In this document: positions 47,635 through 60,422 of the stretch, piece by piece | Position numbering within the stretch: the first letter of the stretch is position 1 | How the letters are laid out: every line of letters starts with the position of its first letter | Assembly: GCA_024138025.1 (NCBI GenBank) | Contig: JAMXBD010001399.1 | Location: 310,001 to 374,000, forward strand | From: Combretum micranthum | Lineage: Eukaryota; Streptophyta; Magnoliopsida; Myrtales; Combretaceae | DNA length: 64,000 nt | Direction: 5' to 3' | Notes under the pieces: model-generated | The model's database searches: none | The model's input: the letters and a program-made list of their open reading frames with translations, nothing else | Told to the model about the DNA's origin: nothing | Program-made: the position numbers and the translations under genes

Positions 47635-48609
47635 AACTCAACAAATACTAAGTCATATGTGTATTTATATATTAGTTATATAGGGGTTTTATCTCTAAAA
47701 ATTTATATAAAGCTTCTACAAATTTATAGATCAACTATGAGTTCAAATTTTAAATTTGAAGTTTATGCGATTGAATAATTTTAAAGTTTTATTTTACATG
47801 ATTTAAGGTTTTTTAAGCGTAATAGGCTAAATTAGGGTTTTAGCACCTATAGACTCCAAATTTCCTAACTAAAATTATGGTGTAATCCAAATTTTTATTT
47901 GAAGTTTAGATTGTCAGTTATAGATCTATTTTCATTTTATTGCGTATATATAATCCTAGTGATTCATCTTTTAGTTATCATTTTATAATTAATAGGTTCT
48001 ATAAATAGATTGTCTTTTATAGAGTTTGAAATTTAGGGCTATTTTTAATTATATCTTGAGTTATTAACTCAAGATATGAAATCTTGTCTCTGGTATTAAT
48101 TAGGATAAAAGAATTTTCTATTCGGTTTTGTAAACTATAAATAGTTCACTACTACTCATAGGTTCATTCTAAGGCTTTCACATTGGGTCATAAGTTTAAT
48201 ATCTATTTAACATTTACTACTCTATTCATTTTACTAATTATAAAAATTTTTGAGGTTACAGGTTAAATTAGGATTTTAGTCTTTGTAGACTCATAATTTT
48301 CAAAAAAATTGGTATAATTCAAATATTTAATTAGTATAGAATTTATTTTGTAATTACTAAACTTAAGGTAAAAAGAATTTGAAAGTTTATGGTAATTTAT
48401 CATTAATCATTGATTATATAGTGTTATGGAAGTTGCATTTTGCATTTCAAAATTTTATTGGTAAGTATTCAAATTTTTTAACTATAAATCAAATTTGTTT
48501 ATACTTTAAACTTTTAGTTCGTGAAAAATTGAAAGTGATTTTTGCGACTTTATTATAATTCTTTATGATTCTATATTACAGTTTTGGTAATTATTATAAT
48601 TAGATTTTG
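47635..48609. other. AT-rich intergenic DNA
   Basis: No gene or classified repeat was recognised. Confidence 0.45.
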
Positions 48610-49495
48610 TGAAATTAAGGGGATTACAGTTAATCTAGTAATAGAAACACATTATAGGATACAAATTTAAAGATCTAAGATTTAGATTTGGAAAAATTTA
48701 TGCAGGAAGGTAATAAAAATTAAAAATAGCTTTGATTCTGTTAACCTAACTGCATTTCAATCGATGTGTTCTTTCTGCTTCTTGTCGATTGCCTTTAATT
48801 TAAGTCAAATTAGTTTGTAGAAATTAATGATTAATTAAAATGAAAGGGAAAGTGATATAGGAAATTAAGTAAGAATAGAAAGAATTTAAAAGTAAATAAT
48901 TGAAATTAATTAATTTTTATTAAATTAAGGGTCAGAATTATGCTATTTTCTTATAGTAAATTTATAGATTGCATCATTGAGAGAGATGAACTATCTTGAT
49001 TGGAATCTGAGTAGAGATAGAGTTTTACTTTTCTAATACTCATATTCCAATTTCCAACCATACCTTAATTTGAAAATTAAGCACATTACAAATGGAATAA
49101 TGGAAGAAAACCATGGTGGTCATTGGTAAGAGTAAGAAGTACATATTCTCACCCGACTTATATTAAATTTATGTTAATTTTTGACTTATGATAAGGAAAA
49201 TAATGTATGACTTAAAAATATATGTACAAAAGTGAATAAATGCAAGAAATCACAAGAAAAAGGAACAAATAAAATTTTTCATGCTCTAACTCCATGCCAG
49301 CAGATGAGAGAACACGGATGAAAGGAATAAAGCCATTGTCCAAGCAAGATGATTCCAACAGCCCATTATGTCTCCAATCATGAAGTCCGTGTTGCATGAA
49401 GCAGCCCATCAACAATTATATAGGCGCCAGATCCATCCGATTTCAAACCCAAGAAGTCTGAGGCAAGTTTAAAGGAAATTCCACAGTTCGCAAAT
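48610..49495. repeat. Detached copy of array part C plus segment E
   Basis: 48,620-49,090 matches 34,870-35,330 (diverged part C of array unit VI), and 49,110-49,490 matches 35,520-35,980 (segment E), in the same order and orientation. Parts A and B do not follow. It lies 1.4 kb beyond the 3' end of the first WAKL gene. Confidence 0.65.
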
Positions 49496-49520
49496 TAAAC
49501 AACAAGCGTCTAATTTGCTA

Positions 49521-50165
49521 GATAACATGGGACACCATTCCTAGGATAACAAATATTTTTCAAAATGGAGGAAAATTTGCAGCGCAATTGTTGTTGTCCG
49601 CACCTTATTCTAGCGAATACATAATGCCATGTGTACATAAATAATAGTAATTTTTTCTTTTATTCCAAGGATATTTTTAACTTTTAAATTTATTAACACT
49701 ATCAAGTGTCTATTATTGAGACAACATGGGAACACCAGTGATAGCAAAATGGACACTATACTGTCGATGCCATCCCCACTCGTCCTGATGAATACAAATT
49801 ATCACACGTGTATAAAAATAAGGAACTGTTTCTTTTATTCTAGGGATGTTTTTAATTTTTAAATTTATTAACACGTGTCAAGTGTCTATTTATTGGGACA
49901 AGATATAGACACCATTCTTGGGAAAATAAATATTTTTCCAAAGTGGGCGAAAATTTGTTGTGGCATTGATGTTGTCCCCCTCTTGTCCCAGTAAATACAT
50001 AATTGCCACATGTATGTAAAGTAATAGTAATTGTTTCTTTTATTATAGAGAATGTTTTTAATTTTTAAATTTATTAAAACATGTTAAGTATTTATTTGCA
50101 AGGATAAGATGGGGATACCATTCCCGAGACAGCAAATATTTTTCAAATATTTTTCCGAGGTAAAG
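49521..50165. repeat. Tandem repeat, unit about 180-205 bp, 3.3 copies
   Basis: Copies begin near 49,521, 49,719, 49,897 and 50,101 (the last partial). Each opens with a GA(C/T)AACATGGGACACCATTC-like stretch, and the complete ones continue with ACATGTGTATAAA-like sequence, a TTTCTTTTATT run and TTTTTAATTTTTAAATTTATT. Copies differ by many substitutions and short indels, so the array is old. Confidence 0.75.
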
Positions 50166-50932
50166 TGGCAAGTTAGGAATGCATGTTTTTTTATTTTTTA
50201 ATCATTGGTTTCATGAGGTATTCATAAATCTGGTAACATAATATATTTTCTTGCTGAGTTAAAAAATAAGGGTTTACCTAGTATTTATAAGAATTTATTA
50301 AACAAATGTATTAGTAGAACGCAAAATCTGCAAATCATGCAATGTCTGGTTTCCTCATTGTTCGAGAATTGTGGCCTGTTGGTGACTTCAAATGATATTC
50401 TAAATAAACTTGATAAGAACCTAGATTGTGAAGGTCTTTCTCATGGTCTGGAAGGATTTTGTTTTCGACATACGAGGATAAGGTTTTTTAATTCTAGTAA
50501 GACAAAGGTATTAAGGGTTGTATCTCAAAAATTATATGCATTATCTTGTTATATTCATTTTATTCACATTTATAATTGCACTATTAAATATTACGAATGT
50601 TTGAAGCTAGAAATTTTTGTTGAAATTCCCCAATTTTAAGAGGAATTGGCTCTATTTTTACACTATTATATTTGTAAAGCTTATGAAGATACAAGCCAAC
50701 TAACTCTAAGTAAGGTAAAACACACGTCTTTATTTACTTTTTCAAGTTCATACATGACTTTGTAAATGAAATGTTCAAAACTCAATCATATCTGCTAATG
50801 TTATCTGAAGAAGAAAACTATTCTTACAAGCAACATATATATCTTTCTACAAATGCATTACAGGTATTGATAATATAAGATTGAAATGCTTGAAGATGAA
50901 AAACAATTTGCTCAAGTGGTGTGCACATTCCT
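50166..50932. other. 3' flank of the first WAKL gene
   Basis: Contains the likely 3' untranslated region of the neighbouring minus-strand gene. The plus-strand frame at 50,337-50,639 has no recognised domain. Confidence 0.45.
50729..50734 (-). terminator. Possible polyadenylation signal of first WAKL gene
   Basis: AATAAA on the minus strand, about 200 nt beyond the stop codon. Such hexamers are frequent in AT-rich DNA, so this is only a candidate. Confidence 0.35.
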
Positions 50933-53900
50933 TCATGCCAAGACAGACAGCTGAGCATCAGAAATTTGGTCTACACGTATCTGGAAGCTTGATGAAGAAG
51001 ATTTCACACCAAATGCCTCCATTGCTTCATTTCTGGCATGATCCATTTTTCTTTCCTGATATTTGGAAGTAGAACCATCTCTTAGTTTTCTTATTTCCTC
51101 TAACTTTGTTGCTACCTCTTTCATTGTTGGTCTCTTCCTACTATTAAGGTTTAAACATGTATATGCAAGGTTTGCAACTTTCAAGATCTCTTCTTTTGCA
51201 GCTTGATTCAAAACTTGAGCATCCACAATGTCAAATAAAAAGTCTCCCTCAACTGCATTAATGAAATATGCCGCTAAACCTCTTTCCTTTTCCTCTCTCA
51301 ATGTGGAAATTGGTTTTTCTCGTGTGAAGAGTTCAACAAGGACCACTCCAAAACTATATACATCACTTTTGTCTGTAAATTGACTGGAGCGGAAGTACTC
51401 TGGATCCAAATAGCCAAAGGTTCCTTGTACAAGTGTGGTAACATGAGTTTGCTCTAGAGAAACTGATCTCGAAATTCCAAAATCTGCTAATTTTGCACAA
51501 TACTTTTCATCTAAAAGTATATTACTAGACTTTATGTCTCTATGGTAAATAGGCATGGATGCTGCAGTATGCATGTAGAAAAGGGCATCTGCAATTTCTG
51601 TAGCAATCCGCAAACGCATATCCCATGATACAGTTAACTCTTCGTTAGGTTGGTGGATGAATTGGTACAGGGTTCCATTTGGAATGTATTCATATACTAA
51701 TAATGGAACCTTGGTTTCTAAACAAAACCCTATTATCTTGACAATATTTCTATGATTAATTTGAGAGAGAATCAAGATCTCATTAACAAAATGTTCAACT
51801 AAATCCTCATCTATAACTGTTGATTTCTTTATTGCGACAGTCTCTCCATTTGGTAGCATTCCCTTATAAACTGTACCTTGTCCCCCTTCACCAAGAATTC
51901 TACTCTCATTGAATTGGTCCGTCGCAATTTCTAATTCCTTTAAATCAAACAATTTGCTTTCCTTAACATTGCCGACGGACGAAGATAGTTGTTGTTGTAC
52001 CAATAAACCACCATTTTGTTTGAAGTATTTCTGTCTCAGTTTTCTTTCTTTTCTTTTCATGATAATCTTGTATTGTCCCCACAGGAACAAAATGAATGCT
52101 ACCGAGCCAAGGCTTGTGCCAAATCCTGCAATAATGGGAAAAAATAAGATTATCTTCTTGCAGCTGCGGGAGTTGGCATTTTCATTTTTAAAATAGCGAT
52201 AACTTTCATTGCATACCTACTGCAAGCAAATGTCTTTTTTTGTCAACAATACAAGTAGGAGGTTGTCCGTCGACGTGATTCACGCAAATTTGATATGGCA
52301 AACAAGGATTTGAATCTTTACATTCATCGATATCTATATATAAAACGACAATAGAAATTACAGTTAGAACTAGCAAATTAATTTTGAAATCTGAATATTG
52401 TGTACGACATGATGACGACTATCACCAGCCATTGACCATCATCTTTGACTTCTATCGTCATTTCTCATCTGTCACTTACATCAGTTCTAGTCGCACCCTC
52501 CTGAAATTATGATAATAATAATACTGCAAGAGGAAAAGGAAATATGGTACATTTGGTGGGCAGTTTGTAGATTTTTATCTTTTATCGATAACTTCTTACA
52601 GCAATTTTTATTTTATCTTTTTATGGAGGACCTTTTTTTTTAATTTATAATATATAAAACGGTCATAATATGTTGTCTCGATTGCAATGTATCTTTCCAC
52701 TTTAATCCACTGCTATGGTGACGACTATGGTGATAATAATAAATTGCGAGAGATTTACGATACCTATTCTCCTTTTTTTTTTTTTAATTGAAGTGATATC
52801 GACTTATAAACCTTTAAAATGAGATTATTGAGAAAAACATATTGATTCTTTAGATTGTGCGTATGTGGGGAAAATATCCCGTGCGAAACATGAAAGGAAG
52901 GGAAAATAAATAAATAAAATAGAACGGAAAGCTATTTAGCATGCAGATTCCTCGAAAATAATTTTCTAAAATGTCACGAGGTATTTTAAGAATTGAAATA
53001 ACTTTTAAAATATTAAAGAATGTAATTTTAGAAGATTCAAAACCAAATTTCTCGCTGTTATCATGTGAGTTATATTGCTGCTACTTAGATGAAGATATTG
53101 AATATATTGACGATGTTTTGCAAGATGAGAGGATTCAGATTTATACCTTGACATCCGTTTTCAAGATAAGCATTTCCTCCGTAGCCCCATACGCAGAGGC
53201 AGTAAACGAGTCCTCTCTGGTTCAGCTTGTGGTCTTCTTCAGTATATACATTGAAGAGAGTATCGCAGCTAAAATGTTCCTTTTTGGTAATGTTTTCATC
53301 AGTAAAAGAAAGCTCTTTGACTACTCCCCACGCGAGAGTCACAGGAAGATTGTCCAGCGTTCCTATGGTGTCCACCTTCCAATGCCTGGAGTTAGAAACC
53401 AGGAAAGCATAACCGCACCCTTCGACAGATGCCGAATAATTATTTTTCTTTTCTTTTTTCATGAATGTAACTGTGAAATCTTGGAGAAGGTAACCAGCTT
53501 CAGTATGGCAACAGTTAGTCCTAGAAAAGCAATAACTGTATCTATCACTACCACTAACACCTTTACTGGTATTGACTGCACCATCTCCACACTTTGAGTC
53601 GCATCCCAAAAATCCATTGGTTTCAGTATCATTATTCAAGCTGGCTATAGTGTCACAACCAACTGCAACAAAATCGTTGAAATAGGATCCGAAATAAAAC
53701 GGGCTACCTTTCAAGCTGATAAGAGGAGTAGTAGTTCTGTTCCCCTCGGCTTTCGGTCTACAGCTCTCATTCGCCCACTTTACTATATTTGGAAGCCTGA
53801 CTTGGATGAGGGGAGTCACCGTGTGGTCCATAATGCTGATGTTGAGCACTTCCACACCATACTTCTTTAGATGCGGCACATAGCTGTCCCCCCTCTGTCG

Positions 53901-54089
53901 TCTACACTCAATTTCATACCACTCATCCAAGAAACAGCCAGGTCCAACGCCAAAAGGATACGGAATAGTCACGTTCCCGCATCCCTCAGTGCATTTGGGC
54001 CTTGCCCACGAAGGATTTGCTTCTACAATCGCAGCTTTTGTACTTAGAAGAGACGGCAGAGCAAGAATAATAATAGTAAGATGTATCAT
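50933..54089 (-). CDS. Wall-associated-kinase-like receptor kinase (WAKL-1, intact)
   Basis: Three exons: 54,089-53,147, 52,333-52,217 and 52,125-50,933, joined by GT-AG introns of 813 and 91 bp, both phase 1. The frame stays open for 750 codons and ends in TGA. Order in the protein: hydrophobic signal peptide (residues 1-24); cysteine-rich GUB_WAK galacturonan-binding-type domain opening with CTEGCGNVTIPYPFG and GPGCF; a WAK-type cysteine region ending GYGGNAYLENGCQ; an EGF-like exon starting DIDEC with only four cysteines; one membrane span (about 355-372); basic juxtamembrane segment; kinase about 425-695. Kinase residues seen: glycine loop GEGGQG (432-437), Lys 453, alphaC Glu 469, HRD with Asp 550, DFG 568-570, DPE. 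It is an RD Ser/Thr kinase and should be active. WAK family proteins sit in the plasma membrane, touch wall pectin and signal in growth or defence. The ligand here is unknown. Confidence 0.93.
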
Positions 54090-54195
54090 GACTTTATTTG
54101 GAGTCTAAATAAGATCACACCTAATCTAACTGGTAGAGAGAACAGTTGAAATATGCTAATATGGTGGTGTATGCTCTGTTATTGTTACTTCTTGG

Positions 54196-54207
54196 AATTA
54201 TATATAG
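54196..54207 (-). promoter_or_regulatory. Candidate TATA box of WAKL-1
   Basis: CTATATATAATT on the minus strand, about 110-118 bp upstream of the ATG, which would give a 5' leader of roughly 80 nt. A G-box CACGTG lies further upstream at 55,066-55,071; whether it matters is unknown. Confidence 0.45.
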
Positions 54208-54339
54208 ATGAAAATTCTCTTTCTTGATTTTTTTGTGAGTGCTCTCATCCTTTATTATCACTTTCCATACAGTTAGATTTGGGCCCCACACTTGGATCCT
54301 GTATACTGGCGTGGAATTTTTTGGGTTCTTGCAATTCAA

Positions 54340-57119
54340 ACATGATGATATGATATTTAAGGCAAATAAACACGGTTGCTAGAGGGGATTAAAATTGCAT
54401 AACAGGATAGCAAATACAATAGAAATTATGCAAAAATCTTATTGAAAATATTAAAGATATTTGAAAATTAACAAACATTCTGGAAAATTTAAGAATTAGA
54501 GAGTTAGTGACATTATTGGCAATTACCCCAAAGAAAAAAAAATTGCAAATCAGTAAAGACTGAATTGGGTAAAAAGATAAGAGTAATATATGGACGAATT
54601 GCAATTTATAAATGAAATCAATGAATAGTAAGGATAATTACGAGATAAAGGACAATGACCCAATTAAAAAAAAAAAAAAGAACTTGGTGCATTTAAAGTC
54701 TAGAGATGTTTTATTAAAATTATGGATACTTTGGAAAATCATCTTCAAAAGGTCGGTCATGAAACATACGGAGATTTATTAAATATATAACATACTTATA
54801 AAAACTTCGTAAGTATGTGGTGCTTTACTAACCATAAATAGAAATTGTATAATCTAATATTAGTTTTTTTGAGACACTTGTGAAATTTTAATGGTGATAA
54901 AAAAATAATAATAAGAGTGATTTGTGAGTTCATATTCATCAAAAACTTGAATTATTTATATGTCTTTTTTTTTTTCTTTTTTTCATTTCACATGCCCATG
55001 GAATACAGGAGGAGGATGGTGGTGGTGGTGGTTTTTACTGTAATTATTATCTTTTTGAGTTTGTGCACGTGACGGGAACATGATATGGGATTTTCGTCTG
55101 TCCCAATAATCCTTAAGACCCGCCGAGTTATGACTATTGACTTGTAGGAGAGAATCGAGTTGTGGACTCGTCTACACGAGTTACATTACAGAAAGATAGG
55201 AAAAAAAAATAATAATAATCCTAAAGTTTTATTTTTTTTTTTCTTTCGAAAGATTACAAGAGAAATTATTTAGATTTCAAATTAGATTCAAATAAAATAT
55301 TAATATTTTGAATAATTAAAAAAATAAAAAAATAGCAAATTTGGTACCTGAACTTTACATAAAATTTCAAATTAATATATGAAGTACTCAATTTAGTACC
55401 TAATCAAACTTTGTGCAAAGTTTGGATACGGAATTTGATATTTACCCTATAAAAAAAATGTATCAATGTTTTATAAAATAGGTTAAATAAGGATCAACAT
55501 TTTAAATGAGTAACAAATAAACATAAAAAAGTGACACTTTATTTTCACTACTTTAGATAACATTAATTCATTTTTTTAATTATTTAAAACATTGATTTCT
55601 TATTTAATCGATTTCATGAAATGTTAATATCTTTTTTTTAAATACTCAAAATAATCATGACTTATTTGAATTCATATTTAAATATTGATGTCTTCTAATA
55701 TAGTTTATGTATTTTTTTAAAGTCCTGATCTTTTCCTACTTAAATCCTTTACGTTTTTATATGTTAACAAATTAGCATTTCTAGTAATATCGTTAATTTT
55801 TTTATCCCTAAACCACACTAGATAGCATTTCATTCTTTTAAATAAATAATTTATTTAAGTAATTACAAAATTACTAAAATAATAAAAATATTTAAAAGTA
55901 GAAAAAATAAAACAGAGCAAAAGGCAAAAAAAAAAAAAAAAAAAGGAAAACAAGGGGAAAAAAAAAGGTATATATTCCACATGGTACTTGAGCTTTAACA
56001 AAATATATAATTAGGTATTTAAACTTTAAAACTGATAGATTTAGTGCCTGAATTTTAAAATTAATCAATTTATTATCTGAATTTTTTTTTTGCGTACACT
56101 AAATAATATGATAGAGATACTATTAGCGTACATTATATGGAACATTCTTTTATATATTAAATTGATTAATTTCAAAATTCAAGTGACATATTAAAAATGG
56201 AAAAAAAAAAAAAAACGGAGAACAAGAGTTCCGAGCGTGTGTGAATCAACCCTTTTCCAGATTAAAATCATTCCGTAACCATCTTAGTACTTCAAAATGC
56301 AATAAAATCAAGAAAAGATATCCCCTTAAGCCTACTCTTGTTTTTATTTTTTAAATTTTTTATGGGGTTCTTTGAATAGCCTTTTAGAACTCTTTTCCTC
56401 ATAAATTCTCATCCAAAAACTTTTAAATGAGCGGATTTCTACGGGTATACCATTGAATTAAGTAATCTAGAAGTGAATGGAGTGGCTCTTTTCATAAATA
56501 TTAAATTACCATCATCAACTCTGTTACTATTAAAGCAATTAAAAATTAAAAAAAATAAAAGTAAGATAAAACTAACGACCAATGAAATAAAATGATCATA
56601 GAGAAAACTTTTTTTTTATTCAATAAAAAATAACATTAGAAATCAAATACACCTTTAATTAATAACCATATTGTCAAGTAGATTATAATTTTATTTAGCT
56701 CATTGACTATTTTAGTAAGTTGTCTAAAGTCTTTATTTTATTTCTAAATCTTAAATCTTTTAACAAATGAGATTAATTTATTAAATTTAGATCCTTCTAA
56801 CCAAATTAATATGGAATCAAAATTATAATTATTGATTTATCAAATCATAATTGACTAACGTCTTGAAATAATTTCTCTTAATTTAGTCAGAAATTAATAA
56901 AGAACATGACATTAACCCAATATGCAAATTCCATTTAATTAATAATATTTTTAATCTTCAAGCTTCGTTAAATTAATCAAATATCAATCATGACGAATCT
57001 TAAATCCTCTTTCACCATTAAAATATCGTATAATATTACTTTTGTGCCTTAAAAATAAAATTATCATACTGAGATATGCAAATGACCTAAAATTAAATTA
57101 AAGAACTGAGTTTTTAGTG
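54340..57119. other. Intergenic DNA between the two WAKL genes, right of WAKL-1
   Basis: No gene was seen. It holds A and T runs (for example 54,665-54,679, 55,926-55,943 and 56,200-56,215), a (GGT)n stretch at about 55,016-55,032, dispersed 'tacctgaactt'-type motifs at 55,345 and 55,980, and an inverted repeat at 56,045-56,188 listed separately. Confidence 0.5.
56045..56188. repeat. Imperfect inverted repeat, MITE-like
   Basis: The left arm 56,045-56,072 (TGCCTGAATTTTAAAATTAA and on) pairs with the right arm 56,158-56,188 when reversed, with few mismatches and a loop of about 85 bp. It could fold as a hairpin. A clear target duplication was not found. Confidence 0.5.
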
Positions 57120-57760
57120 TCAAATTTTCTGCTCATGCCACTTCGTCTCAACTAGACATCGCTAAGAATAAGGAACTGCTCCAACCCCGACCAAACCTAC
57201 TAGTTGCGGGTCCAGATTCGTGGCTTTGTAACATAAACGTCTCAATTCTCCTCAATTGTTTAGGCCTCCTCTTTGCACGATTATCACTCTCCACCATCAT
57301 CGTCCTCATAAACCCGCCTACCACGCACAACGATACTTAAGACTTCAACACCACCAACTCATGCAACTCCATGGCTACCCAGAGGCATTGAATCCCTTCC
57401 TTACTTCACACGTTCTCGTTCATCTCTTACAGTTACAGCATCTCCTAAAGCCCTGATTTATTCGATCTATCGCTACATAAGAATTTGCATCATAGCCTTC
57501 AAATCCCACATAGAAGGCTCATCTTCACCGTCAACGTCATCATGCAACCACTACCTCACATGTCCTCTAGTGGACACGTTAGTTAATTCATCATTATCCC
57601 AGACTTCCACCATAGACACCAAAAACAATAACTTATCGCGAAATAACCAAATCATCACTCTCCATGACCCACAAACACCCTTGCCACAAGCTCTAAATTA
57701 TCGTCACAACCTCAATTTGTAAAACCAAGGTGATACAAGGGAATTCCCATATGTCGATTG
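57120..57760. other. Island of higher GC, pyrimidine-rich, unassigned
   Basis: Base use differs from the AT-rich flanks: rich in CA, TC and CC dinucleotides on the plus strand. Short frames occur on both strands (57,148-57,330 minus and 57,256-57,456 plus), but neither is long or shows a known motif. It could be a decayed gene fragment or part of an unrecognised element. Confidence 0.35.
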
Positions 57761-60379
57761 TTTATGATGAGATGAAAGTAGGTTGAATAGGTATATGGAA
57801 AAATGGGAAAAAAGCTGATCGATTGTGGTTCTGTAATTTCAGGTCCCTATTTTGATGGGAAATAAGCCATAGAGTAAAATAAACCACCTTCACTTATGAG
57901 CAACATCATTTTTTATTTTTTGTGCAATTGAACTGTTTGAGGAAATATTTAATAACGTCATAACTTTTCAAAGAAAAGTTTGTTTTATCCGCTCTTTGAC
58001 ATTTTATTCGTCCTTTTAATTATTTTATGTCTATAAGTTTAGAAACATTCTATTTTTGGCAGCTTTTAGGTTTTCATATATTTGTATGTCCTAGGGCAAA
58101 GAATAATTTGATCAATATTATTATTTTTGAGCTATCTTATTGCTCTATCTTTCCAAAATTTTGAATTCCATTTATCAATTTTGAATTTTAGATGCCTATT
58201 TTTTAATGTTCTTAAAATCAACAGGCATATAGAATATCACTATCTTGATATTCATAGAATCAACAAATCATGATAGTGTTCTTTTTCTTTTGCTGCTTTA
58301 GTTTACAAGGATTACTGTTAGTAATCTATTATTATATGTATTTTGTAGTTCTTTTGGTTATTATGTGAATCAATAAAAGAGTTGGATATGGAAAATCTCC
58401 TCGTAAATATGATGCACCAAAAAGAGACTAAATTATTCACTTAGCTTAGTCAATACCACACATAATTTGGTTAAAAGGAATAATTGAAATAATCTTGTAA
58501 AGATTTAAAGAATAAGACTCTTGAGAAAACTCTCAAGATCATATGCAATAATTCATCATAATAATAATGTCTTACAATACTGATAAAAAAAAGCCTTAGG
58601 GTCGGGACATTAATGGCAATGTTGTCATACAAGAAATTAATAACATGCAACGTAAAAAGATAAATAAGGAAATAAAATATATTCACCAAACAACTACTAT
58701 TTAAGCAGTTCAATGCCACCATATGGATACCATGTCCTATTTTAACTCCTAATATTATGTAGATGAAAACAACACCCAGCGTCTAAACGTCCTGGGACTA
58801 CATGGGTATTGTTTTGATGCCACTAGCAATTCTACAAAATTGAATTTGCTAGTGGTGAATTCCATCTCATCCACTTGATTGGAGCTTGGCCTATCAATCT
58901 TGAAAGCATAAAAAAAAGACTTCCCAAACTTGCAAAATAAATAGTAAATGTAGAGAAAAACATGAAGTCATCATCCATTTGTTACTCCATCAAAATGTAT
59001 TAAGCTAAATTCTGAGCTCCTTTTATGGGCCAGATGGTATATGATCCCTAATAGAAGCTCTAAAGAAAATGGAAGCATGGTAAGAGACACAATGCAACAC
59101 CAAAAACACACAAATTCAACGGGTAAGATGATAATTGATAGAGTAATCAATAAATCAAGCATAAATATAATTGTCTCAAATGTGGATGAGAAGTTGTTGG
59201 AGTAGTAATATTGAGAACACCTATTAAAGAATCAAAATAAAGAAGAAATGATTATACATGAGATATATCATTTATCTTTGTTGCAATTTGTGGATGATGC
59301 CATAACCTATCATAGATTAGTTTAGGTTTAGTCCTAAACTTAACCAAATTTATGACCAAAATTGATATTACCAACATTTTTCTTTTTTTATTTGACACAA
59401 TAGTTCTTAAATGTGGGACGTTAGAACCTAATTAACAAGTATGAATGTTCAAGGTCATGTCATAATATTACTAGCAAAATAAATTAAAATATCATAGAAT
59501 TGACTTTACTTTCTTTAAATGGGCTTAAAAATAAATATTATTTATTTATTATTTGGGCTTAACTTGTGAGTTAGGTAACAAGACTTAGCAAATCTGGTTT
59601 AGCTATTGGAATAGCTCAGGGAGATTTGATTTGATGAGATCAGAATAGGGACCATTAGACTGGTCCGTTGCATCCAATCTCTCTCAATTAGGCTCATGCA
59701 CACAGAAGGAAGGCTATTGGTCTTGGCCTATAGTAAGTTCATTCATGATAAACATGACATGATTCTTACTCCTTCTCATTTGTCAATCGCTAAGGTGATT
59801 GGACGGTTATCACCTATGCTAAGTGCTTCTCAATACTAAGTCACTTTTCCTCATTCCACCATCGAGGAGGTTCCACTCACAAAAATCAAACAAGGAATCT
59901 CAAATATTATTACTTTAATTTGCTCAAGAACTATAAGGTTTATGCATAAGGTCTATTTAAGCTCTCTTACTTGTCATTTGTACATTTAGGATATTGAGAT
60001 TGTCTGTTTCTCCTTCCCTTCATTCTTTACAAGTCATACCATCATCAAGTGCGGTCTCCTAATCAACACTCTGAGATCACATGTAAAGCATGTGATCCAC
60101 ATGACGTGTACATGACTACACCAGGAAGAACCCTGCATCTACATTTTCTAATTATGGAATGTAATGCAATTTGACTAGGAAAAAAAATAATAATTTAATA
60201 TAGTGAAATGCACTCATATTCTCATCAATATTTATCTTTCATACAATCCATATGCAATATGCAATAAAAATAATACTAAACTCTTGTTATTAAGAATAAC
60301 TTGTTACAAATACATAAAAACATATGGTAATATCAATGACATTTAAAATAAAACTATTAGGCCAATATGACTAAAAGAT
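57761..60379. other. Intergenic DNA left of WAKL-2
   Basis: No gene was recognised. The part 59,520-60,180 is somewhat less AT-rich and may be a decayed element, but no LTR ends, inverted repeats or coding motifs could be assigned. Minus-strand frames at 58,471-58,722 and 58,971-59,162 are not credible. Confidence 0.4.
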
Positions 60380-60385
60380 TTTATT
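60380..60385 (-). terminator. Possible polyadenylation signal of WAKL-2
   Basis: AATAAA on the minus strand, about 38 nt after the stop codon. Near for a plant signal, but plausible. Confidence 0.3.
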
Positions 60386-60422
60386 GACTTCAGTACATCC
60401 TGCCCTCATTATCATGTATGAC

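Noticed and set aside
50337..50639. Plus-strand frame of 100 codons downstream of WAKL-1
   Set aside because: No domain, no signal of codon bias, no second copy in the window to test it.
51909..52196. Plus-strand frame of 95 codons
   Set aside because: Antisense shadow of the WAKL-1 kinase exon and second intron.
52971..53597. Plus-strand frame of 208 codons
   Set aside because: Antisense to exon 1 and intron 1 of WAKL-1, whose splice sites, domains and homologue in WAKL-2 support the minus strand.
57148..57456. Opposed short frames at the compositional island
   Set aside because: 60-66 codons each, with no recognisable motif; kept only as a compositional anomaly.
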